A stretch of DNA of 64,000 bases from Promicromonospora sukumoe (GTDB lineage: Bacteria; Actinomycetota; Actinomycetes; Actinomycetales; Cellulomonadaceae): positions 2,790,001 through 2,854,000 of the forward strand of contig NZ_JACGWV010000001.1 in assembly GCF_014137995.1 (NCBI RefSeq), written 5' to 3'. A program made the position numbers and the translations under genes. The first letter of the stretch is position 1; each line of letters opens with the position of its first letter. The notes under the pieces were generated by a model, which worked only from the letters and a program-made list of their open reading frames with translations, did not search any database and was not told where the DNA came from. Positions 7,957 through 16,470 of this stretch are shown here, piece after piece.

Positions 7957-8775
7957 TCACTTGATCGCCCCCATCGCGAGGCCGCGCACGAGCTGCTTCT
8001 GGGCGATCCACCCGGCGAGCACCACCGGCACGATCGCGACGGTCGCCGCCGCGGACAGGACGGCGAGGAACTGGCCGCGGCCGTCGACGAAGCTGGTGAG
8101 GAACGGCGGGGTGGGGCGCGCCACCTGGGCGGTGAGGAGGTTGGCGAGGAAGAACTCGTTCCACGCGAAGATGAAGCAGATCAGGCCGGCCGCGGCGACG
8201 CCGGGCAGCACGATCGGCAGCACGACGCGGAAGATCTCGGTGCCGAGGCGGGCGCCGTCGAGCTGCGCGGCCTCGATGACCTCGCGTGGTACCTCGGCGA
8301 GGAACGACCGCATCATCCAGACGGCGATGGGCAGGTTGACGCCCACGTAGAGGATGGTCAGCCAGGTGATGTTGTCGAGCCCGCCCACGGACTGGAGCAG
8401 CAGGTAGACCGGGATGATCGAGGCGGCCACGGGCATGAAGCGGGTCGAGATGAAGAAGAACAGGGCGTCGCGCACGTTGGTGACCGGCCGGATGCTCAGC
8501 GCGTAGGCGGCGGGGATCGCCAGGGCGAGCACCAGCAGCGTGGACCCGAGGCTCGCGCTGAACGAGTTGATCAGGTACGGGAGCATGTCGCGCGCGAAGA
8601 CGGCGTCGAACCGGTCGAGCGTGAAGTCGGGGGTGAAGGTGGGCGGCATGGTGGCGGCCTGGTGCTCGGGCTTGAACGCCGTGAACACCATCCACGCCAC
8701 GGGGAAGAAGAACATGAGCACGAGCACCCAGGTAGCCGCGGTGATCAGGGCCCCTCGAAGGCGCGAGGTGGTCAT
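7957..8775 (-). CDS. Sugar ABC transporter permease, MalG/UgpE type
   Basis: 272 aa, six predicted membrane helices. The EAA loop contacting the ATPase reads EAAQLDGARLGTEIFRVVLP, characteristic of CUT1 carbohydrate importers, and the protein ends in QKQLVRGLAMGAIK as MalG-type permeases do. It overlaps the preceding permease by 4 bases (ATGA), implying a stoichiometric heterodimer. Together with the binding protein it imports the substrate of the downstream dehydrogenase, presumably a polyol. Confidence 0.94.
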   Translation of the reverse strand: MTTSRLRGALITAATWVLVLMFFFPVAWMVFTAFKPEHQAATMPPTFTPDFTLDRFDAVFARDMLPYLINSFSASLGSTLLVLALAIPAAYALSIRPVTNVRDALFFFISTRFMPVAASIIPVYLLLQSVGGLDNITWLTILYVGVNLPIAVWMMRSFLAEVPREVIEAAQLDGARLGTEIFRVVLPIVLPGVAAAGLICFIFAWNEFFLANLLTAQVARPTPPFLTSFVDGRGQFLAVLSAAATVAIVPVVLAGWIAQKQLVRGLAMGAIK

Positions 8776-9716
8776 CGGTCGATCCCTTCCTTGGAGAAGA
8801 CCTTGAAGAGGGTGCGCAGCGCCACGGAGGCGACGACGATCGTGACGAGCACGGTCATCACGCCGTACGCGGCGGCCTCGCCGACCTCCAGGCCGACGAA
8901 CGCCCGCTCGTAGAGCAGGTAGGACAGGGTCTTGGTGCCGCCCGTTCCGCGCGTCATGATCGCGATCGGGTCGAAGACCTGGAGCAGCATGATCGAGGCC
9001 AGCAGCACGGCGATCTCGACGTACTGCCGCAGGTGGGGCAGCGTGATCTCGCCGAAGGTGCGCAGGGCGCCCGCGCCGTCGACGGCGGCGGCCTCCAGCA
9101 CGTCCTTGTCCTGGGCCTGCAGGCCGGCGAGCAGGATGAGCATGACGAACGGCGTGTACTGCCAGGTCAGCACCAGGATGATGGTGACCATCGGCAGCTC
9201 GGTGTTCCACGCCACGGGCGGCAGGCCGAGCAGCCCGAGGCCCCAGTTGGCCATCCCGGTGGACGCGTCGAGGATCGACCACTTCCAGACCAGGGCCGCC
9301 GCGGCGGGCATGACGAGGAACGGCGTGATCATCAGGGTGCGGGCCAGCCCGCGGCCCACGAACTTGCGGTCGAGCAGCACCGCGAACAGCATGCCGAGCA
9401 GCGTCGAGACGACCACCGCGGTACCGGTGACGGCGACGGTCGCGCCGAGCGAGGACAGGAACGACCCGTCGCGCAGCACGCTCACGTAGTTGTCGAGGCC
9501 CGTGAACCCCCGGTCGCCGGGCCGGAGCATGTTCCAGCTCTGCAGCGAGTAGTAGATGGTCAGCAGGAACGGGATCTGGGTCAGGACGATCGAGGTGGCG
9601 AGCGCGGGCCACAGCAGGGCGCGCGACACGGCCAGGCGGTGCCGGTGGCCCGCCTGCCCTGTCTGCGGCGCCCGCCCGGGCCGACGGCGCGTCGGGGCGG
9701 ACATCAGAGCGGTCAT
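8772..9716 (-). CDS. Sugar ABC transporter permease, MalF/UgpA type
   Basis: 314 aa, an N-terminal basic tail followed by six predicted helices. The EAA loop reads EAAAVDGAGALRTFGEITLP. The ATG at 9716 is preferred over another in-frame ATG 18 bases upstream because AGGAGG sits at ideal spacing before it. The strong hairpin at 9757-9791 separates it from the binding-protein gene upstream, which would let the binding protein be made in excess over the permeases. Confidence 0.93.
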   Translation of the reverse strand: MTALMSAPTRRRPGRAPQTGQAGHRHRLAVSRALLWPALATSIVLTQIPFLLTIYYSLQSWNMLRPGDRGFTGLDNYVSVLRDGSFLSSLGATVAVTGTAVVVSTLLGMLFAVLLDRKFVGRGLARTLMITPFLVMPAAAALVWKWSILDASTGMANWGLGLLGLPPVAWNTELPMVTIILVLTWQYTPFVMLILLAGLQAQDKDVLEAAAVDGAGALRTFGEITLPHLRQYVEIAVLLASIMLLQVFDPIAIMTRGTGGTKTLSYLLYERAFVGLEVGEAAAYGVMTVLVTIVVASVALRTLFKVFSKEGIDR

Positions 9717-9756
9717 GTGGCCCTCCTGGGGCACGAAGTTCCTCGGGAACGAGGAA

Positions 9757-9791
9757 CCCGGGTGCGGGGAGTACGGCTCCCCGCACCCGGG
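9757..9791 (-). terminator. 15-bp perfect hairpin between binding protein and permease genes
   Basis: CCCGGGTGCGGGGAG, loop TACGG, CTCCCCGCACCCGGG. It lies 6 bases past the binding-protein stop codon, inside the operon. No U-tract follows. By analogy with the malE-malF intergenic hairpins it may be a partial terminator or 3' stabiliser that raises the level of binding-protein mRNA. Confidence 0.7.
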
Positions 9792-9797
9792 GTCCGG

Positions 9798-11174
9798 CTA
9801 TTTCTGGGCGTCGCCCGCGTCCTGGGCGAGGTCCTGGGCGCGGTCGAGCACGGGTCCGAGCTCGCTGCGGCCGGCGAAGACGTCGGCCAGGTCCTGCGAG
9901 ACCTGGTTGCCGAGGTCCTGGAACTCCGGGATGGTCACGTACTGGATGCCGGTCCACGACTGCGGCGCGACGCCCGGCTGCTCCGGGTTCACGGCGAGCA
10001 TGATGTCCCGGGTGATGGGCGCGAACGAGGCCGCGGCCTCCTCGTACTCGGGGACCTCGTAGGTCGAGTTGCGCGCGCCCGGGGGCACGCGGCTCCAGCC
10101 GAGCTCCGTGCCGACGAGCTGGTGGTACTCCTTGCTCGTCGCCCACTTCACGAACTCGACCGCGGCGTCGCGGTTCTGCGTGGTCTCGGGGATGGCGAGG
10201 TTCCACGACCAGAGCCAGCCGGACTCCTCGGTCTCGACGACGGGCGCGTGGGCGTAGCCCATCTTGCCCGCGACCTCGGAGGACTCGGGGTCCTCCAGCA
10301 GGCCGGCGGCGACCGTGGCGTCCACCCACATCGCGGAGCGGCCCTGGCTCACGTTGTTCAGGCACTCGGTGAACCCGGTGGAGACGGGGTCGGCCGGCCC
10401 CGCGTCCTCGACGAGGTCCACGTAGAACTGCACGGCCTCCTCGAACTTCGGCTGGTCCACCTGGGCGTTCCACTCGGCGTCGAACCAGCTCCCGCCGAAC
10501 GTGTTCACCACCGTCGTCAGGGGCGCGAAGACCTCGCCCCAGCCGGGCTTGCCGCGCAGGCAGATGCCGTCGACGTCGTCCGAGTCGACCTGGCGCGCGA
10601 TGTCCGCGACCTCCTGCCACGTCGGGTGCTCGGGCATCGTGACGCCCGCCTCGTCGAGCAGCTCCTTGTTGTACATCAGCATCGAGGACTCGCCGTAGAA
10701 CGGGACGGCGTACAGGGAGTCCTCGACCGTCAGCGCGTCCTTGACGGGCTCGAACAGGTCGTCGACGTCGTAGTCCGCGTCGGACTCCAGGTCGCCCGTC
10801 AGGTCGGTGAGCCAGCCGTTCCCCGCCCAGATCGGCACCTCGTACGAGCCGACGGTGACGATGTCGTACTGCCCGCCGTCGGTCGCGACGTCCTTGGTGA
10901 CGGCGTCCCGGAGGTCGTTCTCCTCCATCTGGACGAAGTTCACCGTGATGTCGGGGTGCTCCTCCTCGAAGGAGGACTTCAGCTCCTCCATGTCCTTCAT
11001 CTGCGGGTTGTTGACGGTCGCGAGCGTGAGCTCGACCGGGCCGCCGTCCTGTCCGGCGGCGTCGCCGTTCCCGCCGCCTCCCGCTCCGGCGCAGGCGGTC
11101 AGCGTCAGGGCCAGCGCCACCGCCGAGATGCCGGCGGGCGCGGCCTGGCGGCGCGCAGTTCTCGTGAGCTTCAT
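9798..11174 (-). CDS. Sugar/polyol ABC transporter substrate-binding lipoprotein
   Basis: 458 aa, extracellular solute-binding protein family 1. A twin-Arg-like basic start (MKLTRTARRQ), hydrophobic core and lipobox LTAC (cysteine near 28) show it is a membrane-anchored lipoprotein, followed by a Gly-rich linker and the bilobed domain beginning VELTLATVNNPQMKDMEEL. The ATG at 11174 is chosen because the signal peptide starts there and AGAAGGG lies upstream. It captures a polyol or sugar for the two permeases. No ATPase is encoded in the operon, so a shared MsiK-like ATPase elsewhere is expected. Confidence 0.93.
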   Translation of the reverse strand: MKLTRTARRQAAPAGISAVALALTLTACAGAGGGGNGDAAGQDGGPVELTLATVNNPQMKDMEELKSSFEEEHPDITVNFVQMEENDLRDAVTKDVATDGGQYDIVTVGSYEVPIWAGNGWLTDLTGDLESDADYDVDDLFEPVKDALTVEDSLYAVPFYGESSMLMYNKELLDEAGVTMPEHPTWQEVADIARQVDSDDVDGICLRGKPGWGEVFAPLTTVVNTFGGSWFDAEWNAQVDQPKFEEAVQFYVDLVEDAGPADPVSTGFTECLNNVSQGRSAMWVDATVAAGLLEDPESSEVAGKMGYAHAPVVETEESGWLWSWNLAIPETTQNRDAAVEFVKWATSKEYHQLVGTELGWSRVPPGARNSTYEVPEYEEAAASFAPITRDIMLAVNPEQPGVAPQSWTGIQYVTIPEFQDLGNQVSQDLADVFAGRSELGPVLDRAQDLAQDAGDAQK

Positions 11175-11475
11175 TGCTTCGACCCTTCTGGTCACGTCGT
11201 CGTGAGGTCTCGTCGTGCCGCACATCGTGGGCCGCGCCGCCAGGGGGGTCAACGAGGGTGAAACCGAAACGGTCAGCCGCACTGTGATATCGCACAGGCG
11301 CGCCCGGCCGGGCCGGGTCCGGCTCCGGGCGCGCGCGGGTCACGCGCGGGCGTATGGCCGACGCCGGGGTCCGATCTGCCCGGTTCTGGGCCACCCCCGC
11401 GCGTCGGAAAACGCATCCCGGACCGGGCACCAACTGCTCCGCCCGGAGGGCCGACCGGTCACGCCCGGAGGCGCC
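11175..11475. promoter_or_regulatory. Intergenic control region, polyol operon
   Basis: 301 bases between the DeoR gene and the binding-protein gene. Two features stand out: GGGTGAAACCGAAAC at 11256-11270, with a related element in the DeoR promoter at 12331-12350, and CTGTG-N6-CACAG at 11282-11297. Either could be the operator of the DeoR protein. The remainder shows no gene. Confidence 0.45.
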
Positions 11476-12276
11476 TCAGACCTGGACGATCTCCGCCCCG
11501 GCCGCGTGGAACGCCCGCGCGCGGGCGTGGCCGAGCTGCGTGCCGGTGATCATCGCCTCGAAGTCGTCCAGCCCGGCGAACCGCACGAAGCTGGTGACGC
11601 CGAACTTGTGGTGCGCCCCGATGAAGATGCGCCGCCGGCTCACCTCGATCGCGGCGGCCTTCACGCGCGCCACCGCCGGGTCCGGCGTGGTCAGGCCGTC
11701 CTCGACGGTCACGCCGTTGGCGCCGATCAGGCCGAGGTCGAGGCGGAACGTGCGCAGCATGTCCACGGCCGTGCCGTCGACGACGCCCAGCGTCTTGCCG
11801 CGCACGCGCCCGCCGATGATGATCACCTGCACGTTCGGCCGGGCCGACAGCTCGGTCGCGACCGGCAGCGAGGAGGTGACCAGGGTCAGCTCCCGGTCGT
11901 GCGGCAGCGCCCGCGCCGCCAGCAGCGGCTGGAACCCCTCGTCGACGAAGATCGTGCGCGCCTCCCCCAGGCGCCGCGCCACCTCGGCGGCGATCCGCGA
12001 CTTCTCCTCCGGGTAGCTCTGCTGCCGCTCCGAGAGCGCCGTCTCGAACGAGCTCGTCTCCACCGGGAACGCCAGCCCGTAGCTGCGCCGCACCAGGCCC
12101 TGCGCCTCCAGCTTGCGCAGCTCGCGGCGCACCGTCTCCTGCGAGACGCCCAGCATCCGCGCCGACTCGCTCACCTCGATGCGGCCGCGCCGGCGCACCA
12201 GCGCGAGCAGCTCCGCGGACCGCGAGGTCTGCCCGACGGCGCTCGCCGGCGCCGTCCCGGGGGTGTCGAGCACCAT
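11476..12276 (-). CDS. DeoR family regulator of the polyol operon
   Basis: 266 aa. N-terminal DeoR helix-turn-helix (about 20-75) with IEVSESARMLGVSQETVRRE, then the DeoRC sensor domain (about 95-250), including the phosphosugar-site-like stretches VDEGF and GANGVTVEDGLTTPD. DeoR proteins repress sugar and polyol operons until a phosphorylated sugar binds. Here it precedes the transporter-dehydrogenase operon on the same strand after a 301-base gap with operator-like repeats. GGGAG lies just before the ATG. Confidence 0.92.
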   Translation of the reverse strand: MVLDTPGTAPASAVGQTSRSAELLALVRRRGRIEVSESARMLGVSQETVRRELRKLEAQGLVRRSYGLAFPVETSSFETALSERQQSYPEEKSRIAAEVARRLGEARTIFVDEGFQPLLAARALPHDRELTLVTSSLPVATELSARPNVQVIIIGGRVRGKTLGVVDGTAVDMLRTFRLDLGLIGANGVTVEDGLTTPDPAVARVKAAAIEVSRRRIFIGAHHKFGVTSFVRFAGLDDFEAMITGTQLGHARARAFHAAGAEIVQV

Positions 12277-12330
12277 CGCCTGCTCCCGTCGTCGGGCTCC
12301 TGGGCCCCCGAGTCTGCCGCGTACCGGCGC

Positions 12331-12350
12331 ATTTCGGAACCCGTTTCACC
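12331..12350. promoter_or_regulatory. Candidate DeoR autoregulatory site
   Basis: ATTTCGGAACCCGTTTCACC lies upstream of the deoR start (12276). Its reverse complement shares GGTGAAAC and CCGAAA with the element at 11256-11270 upstream of the binding-protein gene. TTTC-rich half-sites are common in DeoR-family operators. Confidence 0.4.
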
Positions 12351-12368
12351 CGCCCGAGGTGTGCGGCG

Positions 12369-13763
12369 TCAGCCCGCGAGCAGCGCACCCCGCGCCGCGC
12401 TCGCCAGCGCCTCGGCCAGCTCCTCGACCCGTTCCGGGTCGGCCGGGATCTGCGGCGTCGCCACACGCAGCCACGCGGGGCGCGGCGGCGTGGCGAACGT
12501 GCGCGACGACGGCGTGAGCACGATCCCGCGCGCCCCGAGCTCGACGAGCGCCTCGTCCTCGTTCTCGGCGCGCAGCCACACGACCAGGCCGCCCGGGGGT
12601 GTCGCGGTGCGCACGTCCCGCGCCTCGAGCGCCCGCGCGAGGTCCCGGGCGCGGTCGGCGTACCAGCGGCCGGAGTCCGCCACGAGCGTCGCGACGCCGG
12701 GGGTGGCGAGCAGGTGGGCGAGCGCGTTCTGCAGGATGCGGCTCTGGGCGAGGATGCCGTGGCTGCGCAGGCGGCGGACGCCGAGCACGACGTCGCGGGC
12801 GCCGCCGACGACGGTGGTGCGCAGGTCCAGCCCGAACGCGCGGCAGAACGACGTGATCCGCACGACCCGGCCGGGCAGCAGCTCCCCGAGGCTCGGCGGC
12901 CGCACGGGGGCCAGCGGGCCGAGCACGTCCTCCTCCAGCACCCAGGCGTCCGGCGCGTGCTCCGCGAGCACCGCCGCGAGCTCGCCGAGGCGCCGCGCGG
13001 TGACCGCGCCGTCGAGCGAGAACTCCCCGCCGGGCTGGTAGACGAAGGTCCGCGCGCCCGCGGCGAGCGCCCGCTCCAGCGCGTCCGGGAGCGGGCCCTC
13101 GGCGTCGGAGGCGACGCCCACGACCTCGAAGCCGACCGAGCGCAGGTTGCCGATCGTGCCGGAGACGGCGGGCTCCTGGACGGCGATGGTGCCGCCCGGC
13201 GCGGTGGCCGCCTCGGCGGTGAGCAGCGTGGCCTCGCCCGCGCCGCTGACGGTCACCCACTCGGCGGCGTCGAACGGCCAGTCCTGGCGGACGGCGTCGA
13301 GCAGCGCGGGGGTGATCGCCTCGCGGCGCAGCGAGTTGGTCTGGGGCTCGCGCAGGCTGTGTGCGAAGGCCTCCAGCAGGTCGGGCAGGCGGTCGGTGGT
13401 GGGGTGCGCGGACGAGAGGTCGACCGACGACCAGCCGGCGAACACGGGCGCCTCCCCCGCGCGGGGCCACAGCGGCGGGCTGACGGGGCCGGCGACGATC
13501 GTGCCGCCGCGGCGGCGGGTGGTCACCAGGCCGCGGTCCACCAGGAGCGACCAGGTGCCCGCGATGGTCGAGCGGCCGAGGCCGGACGCCGTCGCGACCT
13601 CCTCGATCGTGGGCAGCCGGGTGCCGGGCGCGAGCACGCCCTGCTCGATCCAGGTGGTGAGCTGCTCGGCGAGCGCCGGGCCGGACAGCCCGCGCACCGA
13701 GGCGATCAGTTCGGTCGGCGTGCCCGGGGTGGCTCTCGCGGTGTCGGGTCCGGTGGTCGTCAT
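12369..13763 (-). CDS. MocR/PdxR-type regulator (GntR HTH + aminotransferase-like) lacking PLP lysine
   Basis: 464 aa. GntR winged helix (about 28-92; VATASGLGRSTIAGTWSLLV) fused to a fold-type I aminotransferase-like domain (about 110-460). The segment that normally holds the PLP Schiff-base lysine as SFSK reads ITSFCRAFGLDLR, so Lys is replaced by Arg308. The preceding Asp motif (LEEDVLGPL) is kept, but the Tyr often found after it is Val. The ATG at 13763, with GAGGGG ahead, is preferred over an upstream in-frame start lacking a ribosome site. It is divergent from the amidase/ABC/hydantoinase operon, its likely target; direct repeats at 13870-13891 suit this family. Confidence 0.9.
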   Translation of the reverse strand: MTTTGPDTARATPGTPTELIASVRGLSGPALAEQLTTWIEQGVLAPGTRLPTIEEVATASGLGRSTIAGTWSLLVDRGLVTTRRRGGTIVAGPVSPPLWPRAGEAPVFAGWSSVDLSSAHPTTDRLPDLLEAFAHSLREPQTNSLRREAITPALLDAVRQDWPFDAAEWVTVSGAGEATLLTAEAATAPGGTIAVQEPAVSGTIGNLRSVGFEVVGVASDAEGPLPDALERALAAGARTFVYQPGGEFSLDGAVTARRLGELAAVLAEHAPDAWVLEEDVLGPLAPVRPPSLGELLPGRVVRITSFCRAFGLDLRTTVVGGARDVVLGVRRLRSHGILAQSRILQNALAHLLATPGVATLVADSGRWYADRARDLARALEARDVRTATPPGGLVVWLRAENEDEALVELGARGIVLTPSSRTFATPPRPAWLRVATPQIPADPERVEELAEALASAARGALLAG

Positions 13764-13869
13764 CGCCCCTCGCTGGTCGTTCGCGGCCTGCCCGGAAGAT
13801 CCCGGGCTCTTATCATCCAGATGTATATCGGGCCCGCGCACCCTTGTCTCAGCAGGCGGACTGCGCGCG

Positions 13870-13891
13870 GATCGGCTTGGAGCGATCGGCT
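13870..13891. promoter_or_regulatory. Candidate MocR operator: direct repeat GATCGGCT-N6-GATCGGCT
   Basis: Two perfect 8-bp direct repeats with a 14-bp period flank and overlap the probable -35 region of the amidase operon. GabR- and PdxR-like MocR regulators are known to bind direct repeats, which supports the assignment. Confidence 0.55.
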
Positions 13892-13906
13892 CGCCGTGGT
13901 TAACGT
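13877..13906 (+). promoter_or_regulatory. Candidate promoter of the amidase operon
   Basis: TTGGAG (13877-13882), an 18-base spacer and TAACGT (13901-13906), followed after 6 bases by the GTG start at 13913. Without a ribosome site the transcript is probably leaderless. Confidence 0.5.
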
Positions 13907-13912
13907 CTACCC

Positions 13913-15355
13913 GTGATCATGAATCTTCCATCACATATGGGTGTGGTGGACACGGCCGACCGGGTCCGCTCCGGTCGCGAGAGCGCGCGCTCCGTCGCCG
14001 AGCGCGCCCTCGCCCGGGCGGACGCCGTGGACCCGGCCGTGCGGTCGCTCGTGTGGCGCGACGACGCCGCGACCCTGGCGGCCGCGGACGCCGTCGACCG
14101 CGCGCTGGACGACGGCGCGGACCTGCCGCCGTTCGCCGGGGTGCCGATCACGGTCAAGGACACGTTCTCCGTCGCGGGCCAGCCGTGGACCCGCGGCTCC
14201 CTCGCGATCGACGACACGCCCGCGACGGGCACCGACCTGCTGCCCGCGGCGGCGTTCGCCGCCGGGTTCGTGCAGCTCGGGCGCGCGGCCACGCCGGAGC
14301 TCGCGATGACGACGTCGTGCGAGAGCCCGCGCTCCGGCGTCACGCACAACCCGTGGGACCTGACCCGCTCGCCGGGCGGGTCGAGCGGCGGCTCCGCCGT
14401 GGCCGTGGCCGCGGGCATCGTGCCGGTCGCGCTCGCGAGCGACGGCGGCGGCTCGCTGCGCGTCCCGGCCGCGTTCTGCGGCCTGGTGGGCCTCAAGCCC
14501 GGCCGCGGCCTGCTCCCCCAGCGCGTGCAGGGCTGGGAGGGCGGCGCCACCGAGGGCGTCATGACGCGCACGGTGCGCGACACCGCCGCCGTCGTCACGC
14601 ACCTGGCCGCGCCCGACCCGCTCGCGTGGTCGCGCGGCCCGGCCGCCCCGGACTACCTCGCCGGCCTCGACCGGGCGCCCGCCCCGCTGCGGGTCGGCCT
14701 GCTCACGCGCTCCTGGGACCCGCGCATCCAGGTCGACGCCGCGTGCGTCGCCGCCGTCGAGGACGTCGCGGACGTGCTGCGCGCCCACGGGCACACGGTC
14801 GTCGCGCTCGACGCCGCCGAGGAGGGCGCCGAGATCATGGACCTGTACCCCGGCGTCGTCATCCCGGCGTGGCTGCGGCAGACCCCGCTGGACCACCCCG
14901 AGCGGCTCCAGCCGTACATCCACCGCGTGATGGACCAGGCCGACGCCCTCGGAGCGGCCGACTACGTGCGCGGCGCCGTCCGGATGCGTGCCCTGGCCCG
15001 CACGGTCACCGAGGCCCTGTTCGGCGCCGCCGACGTCGTCCTGACGCCGACGACGGCCACCCGGGTGCCCGCGACCGGCGTCGTCCTGGAGGAGCTGACC
15101 CAGCAGGCGCCGTCGCGCGACGCCGTCGTCTACGAGCGCACGCTCGCCTTCACCACCGTGCCGAGCGTGCTCGGCACCCCCGCCCTGACCCTGCCCACCC
15201 ACCTGGACGACGACGGCCTGCCGCTCGGCACGCAGCTCGTCGCCCCGCAGGGCGGCGAGGCCCTCCTGCTCCGGCTCGGCGCCCTCCTGGAACAGCACTA
15301 CGCCTGGGACCGCCGCCTCCCGCCCCACCACCCCGAAGGAACGAGACAACGATGA
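13913..15355 (+). CDS. Amidase signature family hydrolase
   Basis: 480 aa, cytosolic. Amidase-signature enzymes hydrolyse amide bonds by a Ser-cisSer-Lys triad; here Lys82 (PITVKDTF), Ser157 in SPGGSSGGSA and nucleophile Ser181 in SDGGGSLRVPAAF, with spacing as in characterised members. The GTG at 13913 is chosen for a leaderless start; an ATG two codons later is possible. Its stop overlaps the next ATG (ATGA). First gene of a seven-gene operon with a polyamine-type importer and a hydantoinase/oxoprolinase pair, so it probably deamidates an imported or ring-opened nitrogen compound. The exact substrate is unknown. Confidence 0.93.
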   Translation: MIMNLPSHMGVVDTADRVRSGRESARSVAERALARADAVDPAVRSLVWRDDAATLAAADAVDRALDDGADLPPFAGVPITVKDTFSVAGQPWTRGSLAIDDTPATGTDLLPAAAFAAGFVQLGRAATPELAMTTSCESPRSGVTHNPWDLTRSPGGSSGGSAVAVAAGIVPVALASDGGGSLRVPAAFCGLVGLKPGRGLLPQRVQGWEGGATEGVMTRTVRDTAAVVTHLAAPDPLAWSRGPAAPDYLAGLDRAPAPLRVGLLTRSWDPRIQVDAACVAAVEDVADVLRAHGHTVVALDAAEEGAEIMDLYPGVVIPAWLRQTPLDHPERLQPYIHRVMDQADALGAADYVRGAVRMRALARTVTEALFGAADVVLTPTTATRVPATGVVLEELTQQAPSRDAVVYERTLAFTTVPSVLGTPALTLPTHLDDDGLPLGTQLVAPQGGEALLLRLGALLEQHYAWDRRLPPHHPEGTRQR

Positions 15356-16470
15356 CCTCCCGCTCCACGCGCCGGACCGCCCGGCCCCTGACCCGCACGC
15401 TCGCCGTGACCTCGGCGCTCGCCCTGACCGGCACGCTCGCCGCCTGCTCGGCGGACGACGGCGGCGACGCGTCCGGCGACCAGTCGGGCCGCACCCTCAA
15501 GGTCGCGGTCTACGCCGGGTCCTGGGGCGACTCGTTCACCGAGGCGTTCGTGAAGCCGTTCGAGGAGGAGACCGGCGCGACCGTCGAGCTCGTCCCCGGC
15601 GGCCCCGCCGACTGGCTCACCGCGCTGCGCTCCACGAAGGGCGGCACGCCCGCCTACGACGTCGTCGCGTTCACGCCCAACGTGATCCCGAGCGCCGTGT
15701 CCGCCGGTGTCGTCGCCGAGCTCGACACCGCCCGGATCGAGCAGTTCGACCAGCTCAACACCGTGCTCGCCGAGCAGAGCAACGTAGGCGGCACCCAGTA
15801 CGGCGTGCCCCTGACCGTCGGCTCGACCGGCATCGCGTACCGCACCGACAAGGTGGACGAGCCGCCGACGGACTGGTCCGACCTGCTCGACCCCGCGTAC
15901 TGCGGGCACGTCGCCGTCTCGCCCCTGACCTTCAACACGGGCGTCGAGTTCCTCGCGGGCCTGATCAACGAGGCCGGCGGCAGCATCACGAACCCGGACG
16001 ACGTCGACGCCGCGTTCAAGCAGCTCGAGACGCTCAAGGACTGCGCCTCCACGTTCCCCGCCGACGGCACCAGCGTCGAGACCGCGCTCTCGAACGGCGA
16101 CGCGTGGGTCGCGGCGCACTGGGACGGCCGCGCGTTCGTGCAGCAGAACGCGGGCGAGCCGATCGGCTTCGCCTACCCCGCCTCCGGCTCCGTGGGCGCC
16201 CTGACCTCCCTGTTCGTCACCGAGGGCACCGAGCAGGAGGAGCTCGCCTACACGTTCCTCGACTACGTGGCCTCCAGCGAGTACCAGCCCGTCTTCTCCG
16301 AGGGCACCTGGTACGCCGCGTCCAACGACCAGAACGAGTACCCCGCGCAGTTCGACGGGCAGATCACCAGCGGCCCGAACGCCTACGACAGCTTCGTGTG
16401 GGTCGACTACGAGACGATCACCCCGCAGCTGCCCGACCTGCAGGCGCGCTGGCAGGAGATCTTCGGCTGA
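15352..16470 (+). CDS. Polyamine-type ABC transporter substrate-binding lipoprotein
   Basis: 372 aa, PotD-like extracellular solute-binding protein. The signal peptide ends in the lipobox LAAC (cysteine about 32); the mature part begins TLKVAVYAGSWGDSFTEAFV and ends in the YETITPQLPDLQARWQEIFG-type tail usual in PotD/PotF relatives. GAAGGA precedes the ATG, which overlaps the amidase stop. It binds the substrate of the following PotABC-like importer. PotD-type proteins take polyamines but also other small amino or amide compounds, so the amidase/hydantoinase context argues against assuming spermidine. Confidence 0.92.
   Translation: MTSRSTRRTARPLTRTLAVTSALALTGTLAACSADDGGDASGDQSGRTLKVAVYAGSWGDSFTEAFVKPFEEETGATVELVPGGPADWLTALRSTKGGTPAYDVVAFTPNVIPSAVSAGVVAELDTARIEQFDQLNTVLAEQSNVGGTQYGVPLTVGSTGIAYRTDKVDEPPTDWSDLLDPAYCGHVAVSPLTFNTGVEFLAGLINEAGGSITNPDDVDAAFKQLETLKDCASTFPADGTSVETALSNGDAWVAAHWDGRAFVQQNAGEPIGFAYPASGSVGALTSLFVTEGTEQEELAYTFLDYVASSEYQPVFSEGTWYAASNDQNEYPAQFDGQITSGPNAYDSFVWVDYETITPQLPDLQARWQEIFG

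Noticed and set aside
7957..11433. Very long open frames antisense or shifted to real genes, for example over the polyol operon and over 18311-24019
   Set aside because: They show Arg/Gly/Pro/His-rich composition without any domain and lie over genes with clear motifs; long spurious frames are expected at this GC content.
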